Shown in pieces: positions 36,701-44,822 of a stretch of 64,000 nucleotides of DNA (its first letter is position 1; every line of letters starts with the position of its first letter). Source of the DNA: CALUOB01 sp944322305 (GTDB lineage: Bacteria > Actinomycetota > Coriobacteriia > Coriobacteriales > Coriobacteriaceae); the NCBI GenBank assembly GCA_963931605.1, contig OZ007031.1, forward strand, positions 62,001-126,000, read 5' to 3'. A program made the position numbers and the translations under genes. Below the pieces are notes generated by a model that made no database searches, was not told the origin of the DNA, and saw only the letters and a list, made by a program, of their open reading frames with translations.

Positions 36701-37502
36701 GGATCTTGGTTGGGTCGATCCAGTTACCACCTCGCTTACCAAGTACGCGGGCACCGTTGGCAAGGGAAAGCAGATGGAGGCCGTGCGTATCTCCCTTTCC
36801 GGCGACGCTGCCAGCACCTACGACGTGTACTACCGCGTACACGCAGCCAACATCGGTTGGATGGATTGGGCTAAAAACGGCGAGCGCGCAGGTACCCAGG
36901 GCTTCGGATACGGTATCGAGGCAATCCAGATCAAGTTGGTCGAGAAGGGCGGTAAAGTTCCCGGTAAAACCGAGACGCCGTTTCGCACCCCTACGGACAT
37001 CATGGGAACGTCGCTGGCGTCGGTAAGCCAGATGATCGCCTACTACCAAGACATGGGTAAGGAGTACCCCGACGAGGTATACGACGACAAGGGCGCTTCT
37101 TCCGTTTCGCAGTACTGCCTTGAGGTTGATGCCGCCGCCAAGTCGGAGGGAGTGCGCTCTGACGTCCTTTTCTGCCAAGCCATGAAGGAGACCGGCTGGC
37201 TCCAGTTCGGAGGTGCGGTTAAAGCTGAGCAGTGCAACTTCGGCGGCTTGGGTTCTACAAGCTCGATTGATCCTGGTGCCTCCTTCAAGGACGTGGGCAC
37301 TGGGCTTCTCGCCCAGACGCAGCACCTAAAGGCGTACGCCTCAACCAAGCCCCTCAACAAAACGTGCGTGGACCCGCGGTTCAACTTGGTGAAACGTGGG
37401 AGCGCTACCCGGCTGGAAGAGCTCGACGGCAAGTGGGCTGTTCCCGGGGACGGGTACGGCGAGGACATCGCCAACATGATCGACACGATGCTGACGTATT
37501 AG
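33711..37502 (+). CDS. Exported ChW-repeat protein with amidase_3 and glucosaminidase-like domains
   Basis: A 1263-residue exported protein. ATG 33711 puts a signal peptide (ending VFA) at the very N-terminus and has AGAAGGG upstream; a GTG at 33681 is the alternative. An acidic spacer and a region of about 130 residues of unknown fold precede an N-acetylmuramoyl-L-alanine amidase: zinc-site IDPGHGGYDPGA, SIHINSGG and the catalytic Glu in LIEEGFIDN (about residues 270-480). Twelve ChW repeats in four triads follow. The C-terminal 180 residues resemble a glucosaminidase/lysozyme-like domain (FCQAMKETGWLQFGG, with the likely catalytic Glu). It could therefore cut both the peptide link and the glycan. 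Confidence 0.9.
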   Translation: MQNRRLLWRVKRFLPALALLCAAAFPVPVFADQAAADASAVEQGDGDATGAQDAAASQEEANARNAEDVAPASDSQDAKTDPADSDETLATDEGLDALAYVYLSDDVVTAQDQLYILIGLADEDAQIQQATLALEGDGGETVEVEASEFASNAMLFSPKVTVTGAYRLKRVTYTLAGSTEPVSVELAGTDEAGAVFDVVDEEYAEALSNEDELGVSAFSFDDEGNPVAADSVADAIAQADSAGVEQSAEEATPMASIQGKARSAVASTREDYLIVAIDPGHGGYDPGASGNGLKESDLTWSIASHMRDELDTYTGVTPYMTRSQNQFVGVQERAELAASVGADVFVSIHINSGGGRGAEVYVPYPGGYLNQETNVVGTQLAQKVIAKLEQLGLSSRGLKYDNFEPDGDYPAYPDGSWPDYLGVIRESRRHGIPAILIEEGFIDNGGDASKLASDDVRRQMGVGHAAAVAEQYNLGREADAQRVASVKVTAHIADLGWEDAVYDQKVAGTTGKNKSLQAFTVQLQNGPASIGGIEYRAYVGNTWQGWVSNGATAGTVGKNMPIQAIQVKLTGDAANRYDVYYRVHSVEIGWLGWAKNGESAGTRGYGYDAQAMEVVLVAKGSTAPGSTTDAYRDKTNAEPAVTYRAHVQDIGWQGYVSEGKTAGTTGKSKHVEAINVALDVGKESGGLSIDAHIQDIGWRNGFAAGQTAGTTGQNKQIEALRIKLTGSISKSYDIYYRVHAANIGWMAWAKNGENAGTQGYGNAIEAVQIVLQKKGEKAPAANPANAVSYAFSQKPVSVSYRAHVSEVGWQNAVENGATAGTTGKGLSVEAVSVSLANQVYDGTVQTRAFVAGSGWQDWTTGTAGTTGKSTQIEAVQIKLTGEMAEKYDVYYRAHSAEVGWLGWAKNGASAGTEGYSYGLQALQVKLVEKNGKAPGSTSGAFKAPKLSYRAHVAEIGWQGFVADGSVAGTTGRALAVQALEAYFPGGEGKVSIEAHVQDLGWVDPVTTSLTKYAGTVGKGKQMEAVRISLSGDAASTYDVYYRVHAANIGWMDWAKNGERAGTQGFGYGIEAIQIKLVEKGGKVPGKTETPFRTPTDIMGTSLASVSQMIAYYQDMGKEYPDEVYDDKGASSVSQYCLEVDAAAKSEGVRSDVLFCQAMKETGWLQFGGAVKAEQCNFGGLGSTSSIDPGASFKDVGTGLLAQTQHLKAYASTKPLNKTCVDPRFNLVKRGSATRLEELDGKWAVPGDGYGEDIANMIDTMLTY

Positions 37503-37523
37503 CATACGTGACATAGCGCCGGA

Positions 37524-37559
37524 AACGCGGTTCCGCTCATATCGGAGCCGCGTTTTTTG
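37524..37559 (+). terminator. Terminator after the amidase gene
   Basis: AACGCGGTTCCG pairs with CGGAGCCGCGTT around a 7-nt loop, then a T run. Confidence 0.85.
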
Positions 37560-37579
37560 TATTGCGCATCCGTTGGCGG

Positions 37580-37836
37580 CACGCATGCTCCGAGAATGGC
37601 TGGGTTGCTTGGGCTGAAAGCGGAACCTTGCTGGTACAACGGGCCGCGCCCTGCAGCTCGAAGCGGTGAAAATCGAACTGACAGGTGAGATGAAGGAGCA
37701 CTTTGACGTGGTGTACCGGGCGCATGTTGCCGACAAGGGATGGCTTGACTGGGTGAGCAACGGCGAGGTGGCCGGTACCACGGGAGAGGCGCGCCGCGTG
37801 GAGGCGATCGAAGTCAAGCTTGTCGAGAAAGCCTAA
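37580..37836 (+). pseudogene. Remnant of a ChW-repeat gene
   Basis: About 85 codons, beginning in one frame (HACSENGWVAWAESG) and continuing after a frameshift near 37625 in another (LAGTTGRALQLEAV...YRAHVADKGWLDWVSNGEVAGTTG...VKLVEKA, stop at 37834). The order of units is that of a B then a C repeat, that is the end of a triad. There is no start, signal or catalytic domain. It keeps its own terminator, so it is the 3' stump of a former family member. Confidence 0.85.
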
Positions 37837-37855
37837 AGCCCTCGCATAGATCTGC

Positions 37856-37902
37856 GGTGCGGCGCCGGTTTTGCCTGCGGGCGGGCCGGCGCCGCACCTT
37901 TT
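37856..37902 (+). terminator. Terminator of the ChW remnant
   Basis: A perfect 13-bp stem (37856-37868 with 37886-37898) followed by TTTTA. Confidence 0.85.
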
Positions 37903-37968
37903 ACAGACGAATTGTTTCGGTAAGCGGCCTCTGCAGCGGATATGAACCAAGGCTGAAAGGCCACGTTC

Positions 37969-37974
37969 TATAAT
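37969..37974 (+). promoter_or_regulatory. -10 box of the third ChW gene
   Basis: TATAAT, 35 bp before the ATG; no clear -35 box. Confidence 0.5.
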
Positions 37975-38009
37975 GCGTTTGTCTGTGTTTTTGCGAGGAG
38001 GGGTCGGAT

Positions 38010-41000
38010 ATGAGGTACCTCGAGAAAGCGGCTGCGGTTTTCTTGGCGGGGCTTTTATGCTGGGCGTCGTTTATGCAGCCGGCTGCGTTGTACGCGGAGG
38101 TGGCTGCGCCCCGTGATCAAGCTGTCACCGCCGAGGCATACGATGCGCCTGCAGGTGACGCTTCAAAGGGGAGCGCACTTCCCGAGGGGGATTCCGGGGA
38201 AGCTTCCGATGAGGCGCCGCTGATCCAGGAGCCCGCGGCACCGGAAGACGCGGCGGCAGGCTCCGCTGTGCCAGAAAACGCATCGGCTGCAGAGGATGCT
38301 GCCGATACGCAGGCGGTCGAGAGCTCGCTTGGCGGAGCGCGGCAGGAAGGCGTGCAAGGCGCGGGCGCCGTTGCGGATGCAGATGCGCCTGCGGACGCGA
38401 CCGCAGAGGGAACGTCGTCCGACGCGTCTATGGCCTACTCGTGGCGCCTTGAGCAGGGCGAACTGCGCGAAGATGCCAACCCGGGCATCTCGCTGTTCTC
38501 GCTACGCTCGACGCCGGCGGGGGTTACGGCCGAAGGCATCGATGTAAGCCAGTGGAACGGCACGATCGACTGGGCAAAAGTCAAAGAGTCCGGCGTTGAC
38601 TTCGCCATCCTGCGTCTCGGCTACGGTAGCAAGGGTGTGGACACGCAGTTTGCCGCCAACGTTAAAGGGTGCAAGGAAAACGGCATTCCCTTTGGCGTCT
38701 ATGTGTACTGCTACGCGTGGGACGCGGCAAGCGCACAGAGCGAGGCGGAAGGCACGCTTACGCGTTTGCGCGACGCCGGCGTCGCGGTAAGCGACCTGAG
38801 CCTCCCGGTGTACTACGACATGGAGAACGAGAACCCCGACACCGGCATGCCGAGCGGTGTGGACGCTGACAACCACCACCACGACATCCAAGGCGGCGCC
38901 GATACCTTTGCGAGCATAGCCGCCACGTTTGCGCAGGCGCTTGAGGCGCAGGGGTACCAAGTGGGCATCTATGCCAATCTCAACTGGTGGGATACCTACC
39001 TTACGAGTCCAGCGTTTGAGAACTGGGAGCGGTGGGTGGCCCAGTACAACAGTTCCTGCTCATACGAAGGCGCGTACTCTGCTTGGCAGTACACCAGCAC
39101 CGGCAGCGTTGCGGGCGTGCCAACTAACGTAGATATGAACTACTGGTACGGGGACGTACCGTGGGAAGAGGGCGTGGGAGAGGTGCATATCACCTATCGC
39201 GCCCACGTTGCAGAGGACGGTTGGCAAAACCCCGTGGCCGACGGCAAGCTGGCGGGAACCACCGGCGAGGCAAGGGCGGTAGAAGCGCTTACCGTTGGAC
39301 TGGTGAACCAGCCCTATGCGGGTAGCGTTGCCGTGCGCGCTCACGTTCAGGATATCGGCTGGCAGGATTACGTTACAGACGGCGCGGTTGCCGGCACCAC
39401 GGGCCAATCGAAGCACCTCGAAGCGGTGCAGATCGAGCTGACCGACGAGATGGCCAAGCATTACGACGTGTACTACCGTGTGCACGTAGCCAACATCGGA
39501 TGGATGGGTACGGCGAAAAACGGCGAGTTGGCGGGTACGCAGGGTTACGGATACGGAATCGAGGCCATTCAGATCGCGTTGGTAGAGAAAGGCGCCGCTG
39601 CGCCGACGTTCTCGCCTGACGCTGCTTGCGACGAGGCATTCAAAAAACCGGCGACTACGCTTCAGTATCGTGCCCACGTGTCTGAAATAGGCTGGCAGAG
39701 CGCGGTGAAGGACGGGGCCACAGCGGGCACGACCGGTCGTGCGCTTTCCATCGAAGCTCTTCAAGTGAGCGTTGCCAACGCGGGGTTGGACGAGACAGGC
39801 GATGTCGAGGTGCGCGCTCATGTTGCCGACATCGGCTGGCGGGATTACGTGGTCGGCGGGAAGACAGCTGGTACTACGGGGCAGGCGAAGCACATCGAGG
39901 CGGTACAGATCAAGCTGACGGGCGCGCTGTCTGAACGCTATGACGTGTATTATCGCGTGCACACCGCGAACATCGGATGGATGGCATGGGCTAAAAACGA
40001 CGAGCAGGCAGGCACGCAGGGATACGGATACGGCATCGAGGCCATCCAGATTGCTTTGGTCAAAAAAGGTGGAGAGGCGCCCGCGAGCAAGCCCAGCAGT
40101 GTCACCACCGAAGTGTTTCGCCGCAAACCGGTGGACGTTTCGTATCGCGCGCATGTTTCCAACATCGGTTGGCAGGGTTCTGTTTCCGGTGGAGATACCG
40201 CTGGCACCACGGGCAAGGCGCTTGGGCTTGAGGCTCTCACCGTTACACTTACCAACCAAGTTCTTGCTGGCGGTGTGCAAGTGCAAGCTCATGTTTCCGA
40301 TATAGGCTGGCAGGGCGCGGTCTCAAGTGGCAACGTTGCGGGCACTACGGGCCAGGCTAAGCACATCGAGGCGCTGCGCATTCAGCTTACCGGTGAGATG
40401 GCGGATGCCTATGACGTTTACTACCGCGTTCATGCATCCGGCTATGGCTGGCTCGGCTGGGCTAAAAACGGCGCTGAGGCGGGAACAACGGGCTTGGGGC
40501 GTTCGCTTGAGGCGGTGCAGATTACGCTGGTGACCAAGGGAAGCAATGCACCCGGTTCAACGAGCGTTCCCTATGTAACGTTGCCCAGCATGGCGCTTCA
40601 AACCTATTCTTCTGCAGGCTGGGGAGATTCCGTCGGCAGCGGGGCGGTTTCCGGCTCCACCGGCCAGTCGCGACCTTTGAGCGCGCTTAAGGCAGCTGTT
40701 TCTTCTGACATAAGCGGCGTCGTTTCGTATCGCGTCCATCTTTCTGACAAAGGTTGGCAACCCGCAGTAGTGGGGAACGAAGTTGCTGGAGCTACCGATG
40801 TCTCGTACCGCATCGAGGCTATCCAGATGTCGCTGGCTGGCAACCTGGCTACGTACTTCGACATGTGGTATCGCGTGTACGTAGAGGACGCGGGTTGGTT
40901 GGGCTGGACCTCAAACGGTGAAGTTGCCGGCACTACGTCGGCCGGCCTTGCGGTAGAGGCAATTCAAGTGACCGTCCTTGCCAAGGGGTCGGCGGCTCCT

Positions 41001-41444
41001 ACAGGCGGGACGGGCTATCGCGCAACCTATTCCGGAGGGGTGCCCCAGGCGTTTTCGCAGGCAAACCTCATGCAGCGTAAGATTGTGGAAACCGCCAAAG
41101 TTGTCCCGAGCCCGGGTGCCGGATTATGTTCGGAGTGGATCGCGGACATTTTTGACCGGCTGGGTTTTGGTAACGTGCATCTTGATGCGTGCGATTATTA
41201 CTGGCGGTACTGTAAGTCCACGTCGTACCGCGATCTCAAGGTGGGCATGGTTATTGCTATTCCCTCGCATACGCATACCACGGCCGGGTCAATTTGGGGC
41301 CATGTGTGCCTGTACATCGGTGACGGCAAGGTCATGGACAACGTTGGTACGATTCGCACCTTGGGCTTGCACGAATGGCTCGAGTATTACGACACGACGT
41401 ATACCCCAAAATGGGGTTGGTACAATAACATTCCGATTGTGTAA
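38010..41444 (+). CDS. Exported ChW-repeat lysozyme (GH25) with C-terminal NlpC/P60-like domain
   Basis: An 1144-residue exported protein. Signal peptide (1-30), acidic Ala-rich spacer (30-140), then an apparently intact GH25 muramidase: D178 in GIDVSQWNG plus D270 and E272 in YYDMEN. Twelve ChW repeats in four A-B-C triads follow; the last triad is the most diverged. The final 140 residues hold a Cys in GAGLCSEWIADIF and a His in WGHVCLYIGDGKVMDN, consistent with a papain-fold NlpC/P60 or CHAP peptidase. It is the clear paralogue of the gene at 29920. GAGGAGGGG stands before the ATG. Confidence 0.9.
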   Translation: MRYLEKAAAVFLAGLLCWASFMQPAALYAEVAAPRDQAVTAEAYDAPAGDASKGSALPEGDSGEASDEAPLIQEPAAPEDAAAGSAVPENASAAEDAADTQAVESSLGGARQEGVQGAGAVADADAPADATAEGTSSDASMAYSWRLEQGELREDANPGISLFSLRSTPAGVTAEGIDVSQWNGTIDWAKVKESGVDFAILRLGYGSKGVDTQFAANVKGCKENGIPFGVYVYCYAWDAASAQSEAEGTLTRLRDAGVAVSDLSLPVYYDMENENPDTGMPSGVDADNHHHDIQGGADTFASIAATFAQALEAQGYQVGIYANLNWWDTYLTSPAFENWERWVAQYNSSCSYEGAYSAWQYTSTGSVAGVPTNVDMNYWYGDVPWEEGVGEVHITYRAHVAEDGWQNPVADGKLAGTTGEARAVEALTVGLVNQPYAGSVAVRAHVQDIGWQDYVTDGAVAGTTGQSKHLEAVQIELTDEMAKHYDVYYRVHVANIGWMGTAKNGELAGTQGYGYGIEAIQIALVEKGAAAPTFSPDAACDEAFKKPATTLQYRAHVSEIGWQSAVKDGATAGTTGRALSIEALQVSVANAGLDETGDVEVRAHVADIGWRDYVVGGKTAGTTGQAKHIEAVQIKLTGALSERYDVYYRVHTANIGWMAWAKNDEQAGTQGYGYGIEAIQIALVKKGGEAPASKPSSVTTEVFRRKPVDVSYRAHVSNIGWQGSVSGGDTAGTTGKALGLEALTVTLTNQVLAGGVQVQAHVSDIGWQGAVSSGNVAGTTGQAKHIEALRIQLTGEMADAYDVYYRVHASGYGWLGWAKNGAEAGTTGLGRSLEAVQITLVTKGSNAPGSTSVPYVTLPSMALQTYSSAGWGDSVGSGAVSGSTGQSRPLSALKAAVSSDISGVVSYRVHLSDKGWQPAVVGNEVAGATDVSYRIEAIQMSLAGNLATYFDMWYRVYVEDAGWLGWTSNGEVAGTTSAGLAVEAIQVTVLAKGSAAPTGGTGYRATYSGGVPQAFSQANLMQRKIVETAKVVPSPGAGLCSEWIADIFDRLGFGNVHLDACDYYWRYCKSTSYRDLKVGMVIAIPSHTHTTAGSIWGHVCLYIGDGKVMDNVGTIRTLGLHEWLEYYDTTYTPKWGWYNNIPIV

Positions 41445-41450
41445 ACGGCG

Positions 41451-41474
41451 GCCGGGGTTCGCGTGCCCGGCTTT
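41451..41474 (+). terminator. Weak hairpin between the third and fourth ChW genes
   Basis: GCCGGG/CCCGGC with a 9-nt loop, then TTT. It would stop only part of the transcripts, so the two genes may share an mRNA. Confidence 0.4.
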
Positions 41475-41495
41475 GCAACGATAAGGAGGTTGGCT

Positions 41496-44400
41496 ATGAG
41501 GAGGAGAAGCGCAGCGCTTACGTTTGTGCTGGCCGGACTGCTCGGGTTGTTCCCGGTAATCCAGCCAGTGAGTGCGTACGCAACCTATCAGCAGACGCTT
41601 GCCGACACGTATGGGACGACGGTGCTGGACGCGCTTGCCGAGGATGCCGGGCAGAGCGGTGCGGGCGAGGCCGATTCTGCCGATGGCGAGGCGACGGATG
41701 CTGAGGCGGACGGCGAGGCTCAGGAGGGTGCCGACGCAGCGGCGACCGAAGAACCGGCAGAAGGAGGAGGTACGCTCCAGGAGCCCGAGGAAGGCTCCGA
41801 CGCGGAGCCGGTGCTTCCCGATGCGACTCAGGGAGACGCTACTTCCGATGCGAGCAACGCTGTTGAGCCCGAAGCCGTTGAGCCCGAAGCCGAGGCGGTT
41901 GCGGAGCCTGTGACGTCCGACGACGCGGCACCGAAGAAGCCCGAGCTTTCCGTTGAGGCTTACGTTCAGGACCTCGACTGGCAGAAAGCGGTGTCCGACG
42001 GCGAGATTGCCGGCACCACCGGTGAGTCGAAGCATCTCGAGGCGCTGAAGATCACGCTTAAAGATGCCGATACGCACACAGCCTTGGATGAGAACGCCCT
42101 TGAGGTTCAAGCCCACGTGCAAGACTACGGTTGGATGCCCGAGGACGGTTCGTGGATACATAACGGTGAGATGGCCGGTACTACTGGCGAAAACAAGCAG
42201 CTAGAGGCTGTGCGCATTCGTTTGTCCGATGAGCTCTCCTCGTACTATGACGTGTGGTACCGCGCGCATGTGGCGAACTTCGGCTGGCTTGACTGGGCGT
42301 GCAACGGCGCTGAAGCTGGTTCCGCAGGCTACGGCTACGCTGTCGAGGCGGTTGAGATAACCATCCTGCCCAAGGGCAGCGAGGATGCGCCCACAGAAAC
42401 CGAGCAGCCGTTCCGCGACCACAAGAACGATCCGGCGGTCATCAACTACCAGGCGCATGTCGCTGAGATCGGTTGGCGGGGTTCGGTTGCTGACGGCGCT
42501 CAGGCCGGCACCACCGGCAGGAACCTTTCTATGGAGGCGCTGCGTACTTCGCTCTCTTGGTATGGGCACTCCGGTGGGGTTGAGGTTCGCGCTCATGTGG
42601 CGGATATCGGTTGGCAGGGATGGAAAACCGGCGAAGCCGGCACCACGGGCAAGGGCAAGCAGATGGAGGCCGTGCAGATCCGGCTTACCGGTGAGGCCGC
42701 TACAACCTATGACGTGTGGTACCAGGTGCATTCCGCTGAGGTTGGCTGGCTCGGCTGGGCAAAGAACGGCGAGGTGGCTGGCACCACGGGCAAGGGGTAT
42801 GGCATCCAAGCTATCAGGATCAAGCTGCTGCCTGCCGGAAGTGACGCACCGGGTAATACGAACAACAGCTACATCGGATCCTTTGAGACGCTGCAGGGTA
42901 CGGCGGTTACCGTCGGCGGGGCTTCTGTCGCGTCTGCTAACAAGGAAACGACTACCATCGGCAAGGCTCAGGCGTCAAATGTCCTTCAGTCGTTCTCACT
43001 CACGGTCAACAACAAGATAACCGAGGGCTCCGTTCGCTACCGCGCACTGCTTGGCTATGCGGCCGATTGGCAGGGTAGTTGGGCAAGCGATGGCGCCCAG
43101 GTTAACGGCGGCAACAACGGCCAGCCTGTTAAAGCGGTGCAGATGCAGCTTGCAGGTAATCTGGCCGAGAAGTACGACCTCTGGTACCAGGTGTATGACT
43201 CCCAGCGCGGCTGGATGGGCTGGGCGTCCAACGGCGCTTCCGCAGGCGTGCAGGGCGGCGCGTCTGCAGTATGCGCTATTCAGGTGAAGCTGGTGGTAAA
43301 GGGTGCCGCTGCTCCTGGGTCAACTTCCAACGCCTTCGTGTCCGGCGAAGTGTCAACTCCGCAGCTGGTCATCCAGGCCCACAGCGCTGATGTTGGCTGG
43401 CAGGCGCCGGTTGCCGATGGCGCCGTGGGCACGACCGGGCAAGGTCGTTCGCTGCAAGCGCTGCGCGTTGGGCTTGAGGGGCCCGTGTCTGGTAGCGTAA
43501 AAGTTAATGCGCATGTGACCAACATCGGCTGGCAAGGTGATAAGGCTGAAGGCAACCTGATTGGCACAACAGGTAAGAACCTTTCCATCCAGGCCATCCA
43601 AGTTAAGCTTGACGGCGACATCGCCGCCTCTTACGACGTGTACTACCGCGTGCACTCGGCTACATATGGCTGGCTCGGCTGGGCCAAGAACGGCCAGACT
43701 GCCGGCACCACAGGTCTCAACTTGCAGGCCGAGGCTGTTGAAATCCGTTTGGCTAAGAAGGGCGCCAATGCGCCCGCGTCTGACGCGCCCGCAAGCATTG
43801 AGCTGCCCACGTTGAGCGTTCAAACACATGTCCAGGACATTGGCTGGCAGAATGCCGTTGGCTCGGGTGGTACGGCGGGTACCACGGGGAGGGCTCTTAA
43901 GATCGAGGCTCTCAAACTGTCCGTCGGCTCCTCCTCAGTTAGCGGCGGTATTTCCTACTCCGCGCATGTGCAGGATATCGGCTGGCAGCCTGAAGTGTCC
44001 AACGGTGCGGTGGCGGGAACCACGGGCCAGAACAAGCGCGTCGAGGCCGTTAAGATCCGCCTTACCGGTGACCTTTCCAAGTACTTTGACGTGTGGTATC
44101 GCGCGTACGTGCAGGATTACGGCTGGCTTGGTTGGGCTAAGAACGGCGCGCAGGCGGGCACCGGCAGCATCGGTTATCGCATGGAGGCCTTGCAGGTGAA
44201 GATCGTGGCGAAGGGCGCCGCCGCACCGGGCTCAACATCGGGGGCATACACCAACAAGCCCATGATGCCGGCCGATCAGCTTGCCATGCTCAGCCGCGCC
44301 AACAATTATTCGAGCTCTACGGGTTGGCTGCTGATGGCTGATACGACCAACTGCAAGGTGGGCGTGTATCGCGGTAGCCGTGGTCATTGGCAGCAGGTTT

Positions 44401-44690
44401 ACTTCTGGGATTGCACGCCGGGCGCCTATGCAACGCCAACGGTTATCGGAGAGTTTACGGTAACAGGCAAAGGCTATGTGTTCGGTCACGGATACAGCTG
44501 CTACTACTACACCCAGTTCTACGGTGATTACCTGTTCCATTCCATCAAGTACTACCAAGGTACGTTCAACGTGATGGACGGCCGCTTGGGTGTTCACGCG
44601 TCGCTCGGCTGCGTGCGCCTGGCTTTGCAGAACGCCAAGTGGATCTACGACAACATTCCGTACGGCACCAAGGTTGTGACATACCGGTAA
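41496..44690 (+). CDS. Exported ChW-repeat L,D-transpeptidase (YkuD)
   Basis: A 1064-residue exported protein. ATG 41496 follows AAGGAGG and gives a signal peptide at once (RRRSAALTFVLAGLLG...VSAYA). An acidic Glu/Ala spacer (about 40-150) comes next, then fifteen ChW units in five triads; the first unit of the third triad is badly degraded. The C-terminal 150 residues are a YkuD L,D-transpeptidase with the active-site Cys in HASLGCVRLA. Such enzymes make 3-3 peptidoglycan cross-links or attach proteins. No lytic domain is present, unlike the three upstream proteins. The gene starts 51 nt after its neighbour. Confidence 0.9.
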   Translation: MRRRSAALTFVLAGLLGLFPVIQPVSAYATYQQTLADTYGTTVLDALAEDAGQSGAGEADSADGEATDAEADGEAQEGADAAATEEPAEGGGTLQEPEEGSDAEPVLPDATQGDATSDASNAVEPEAVEPEAEAVAEPVTSDDAAPKKPELSVEAYVQDLDWQKAVSDGEIAGTTGESKHLEALKITLKDADTHTALDENALEVQAHVQDYGWMPEDGSWIHNGEMAGTTGENKQLEAVRIRLSDELSSYYDVWYRAHVANFGWLDWACNGAEAGSAGYGYAVEAVEITILPKGSEDAPTETEQPFRDHKNDPAVINYQAHVAEIGWRGSVADGAQAGTTGRNLSMEALRTSLSWYGHSGGVEVRAHVADIGWQGWKTGEAGTTGKGKQMEAVQIRLTGEAATTYDVWYQVHSAEVGWLGWAKNGEVAGTTGKGYGIQAIRIKLLPAGSDAPGNTNNSYIGSFETLQGTAVTVGGASVASANKETTTIGKAQASNVLQSFSLTVNNKITEGSVRYRALLGYAADWQGSWASDGAQVNGGNNGQPVKAVQMQLAGNLAEKYDLWYQVYDSQRGWMGWASNGASAGVQGGASAVCAIQVKLVVKGAAAPGSTSNAFVSGEVSTPQLVIQAHSADVGWQAPVADGAVGTTGQGRSLQALRVGLEGPVSGSVKVNAHVTNIGWQGDKAEGNLIGTTGKNLSIQAIQVKLDGDIAASYDVYYRVHSATYGWLGWAKNGQTAGTTGLNLQAEAVEIRLAKKGANAPASDAPASIELPTLSVQTHVQDIGWQNAVGSGGTAGTTGRALKIEALKLSVGSSSVSGGISYSAHVQDIGWQPEVSNGAVAGTTGQNKRVEAVKIRLTGDLSKYFDVWYRAYVQDYGWLGWAKNGAQAGTGSIGYRMEALQVKIVAKGAAAPGSTSGAYTNKPMMPADQLAMLSRANNYSSSTGWLLMADTTNCKVGVYRGSRGHWQQVYFWDCTPGAYATPTVIGEFTVTGKGYVFGHGYSCYYYTQFYGDYLFHSIKYYQGTFNVMDGRLGVHASLGCVRLALQNAKWIYDNIPYGTKVVTYR

Positions 44691-44706
44691 CGTAACGTAA
44701 CGTAAC
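44687..44706 (+). repeat. GTAAC x4 microrepeat at the ChW gene stop
   Basis: Four tandem GTAAC units hold the real TAA stop and three more TAA triplets, so all three forward frames are closed within 18 bases. Confidence 0.8.
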
Positions 44707-44724
44707 GCTTGTTGTGTCCGAGCG

Positions 44725-44768
44725 AATCGGGGGCGACGCTCAGCGAGCGCCGTCCCCGATTTTGTTTT
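44725..44768 (+). terminator. Terminator after the fourth ChW gene
   Basis: AATCGGGG/CCCCGATT outer stem with an inner CGCT/AGCG pairing, followed by TTTGTTTTT. Confidence 0.85.
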
Positions 44769-44822
44769 TACTTGCAGCTGTTTGACACGGTAAAAGTTGC
44801 CAGATTCACGAGAGGTGTGCAC

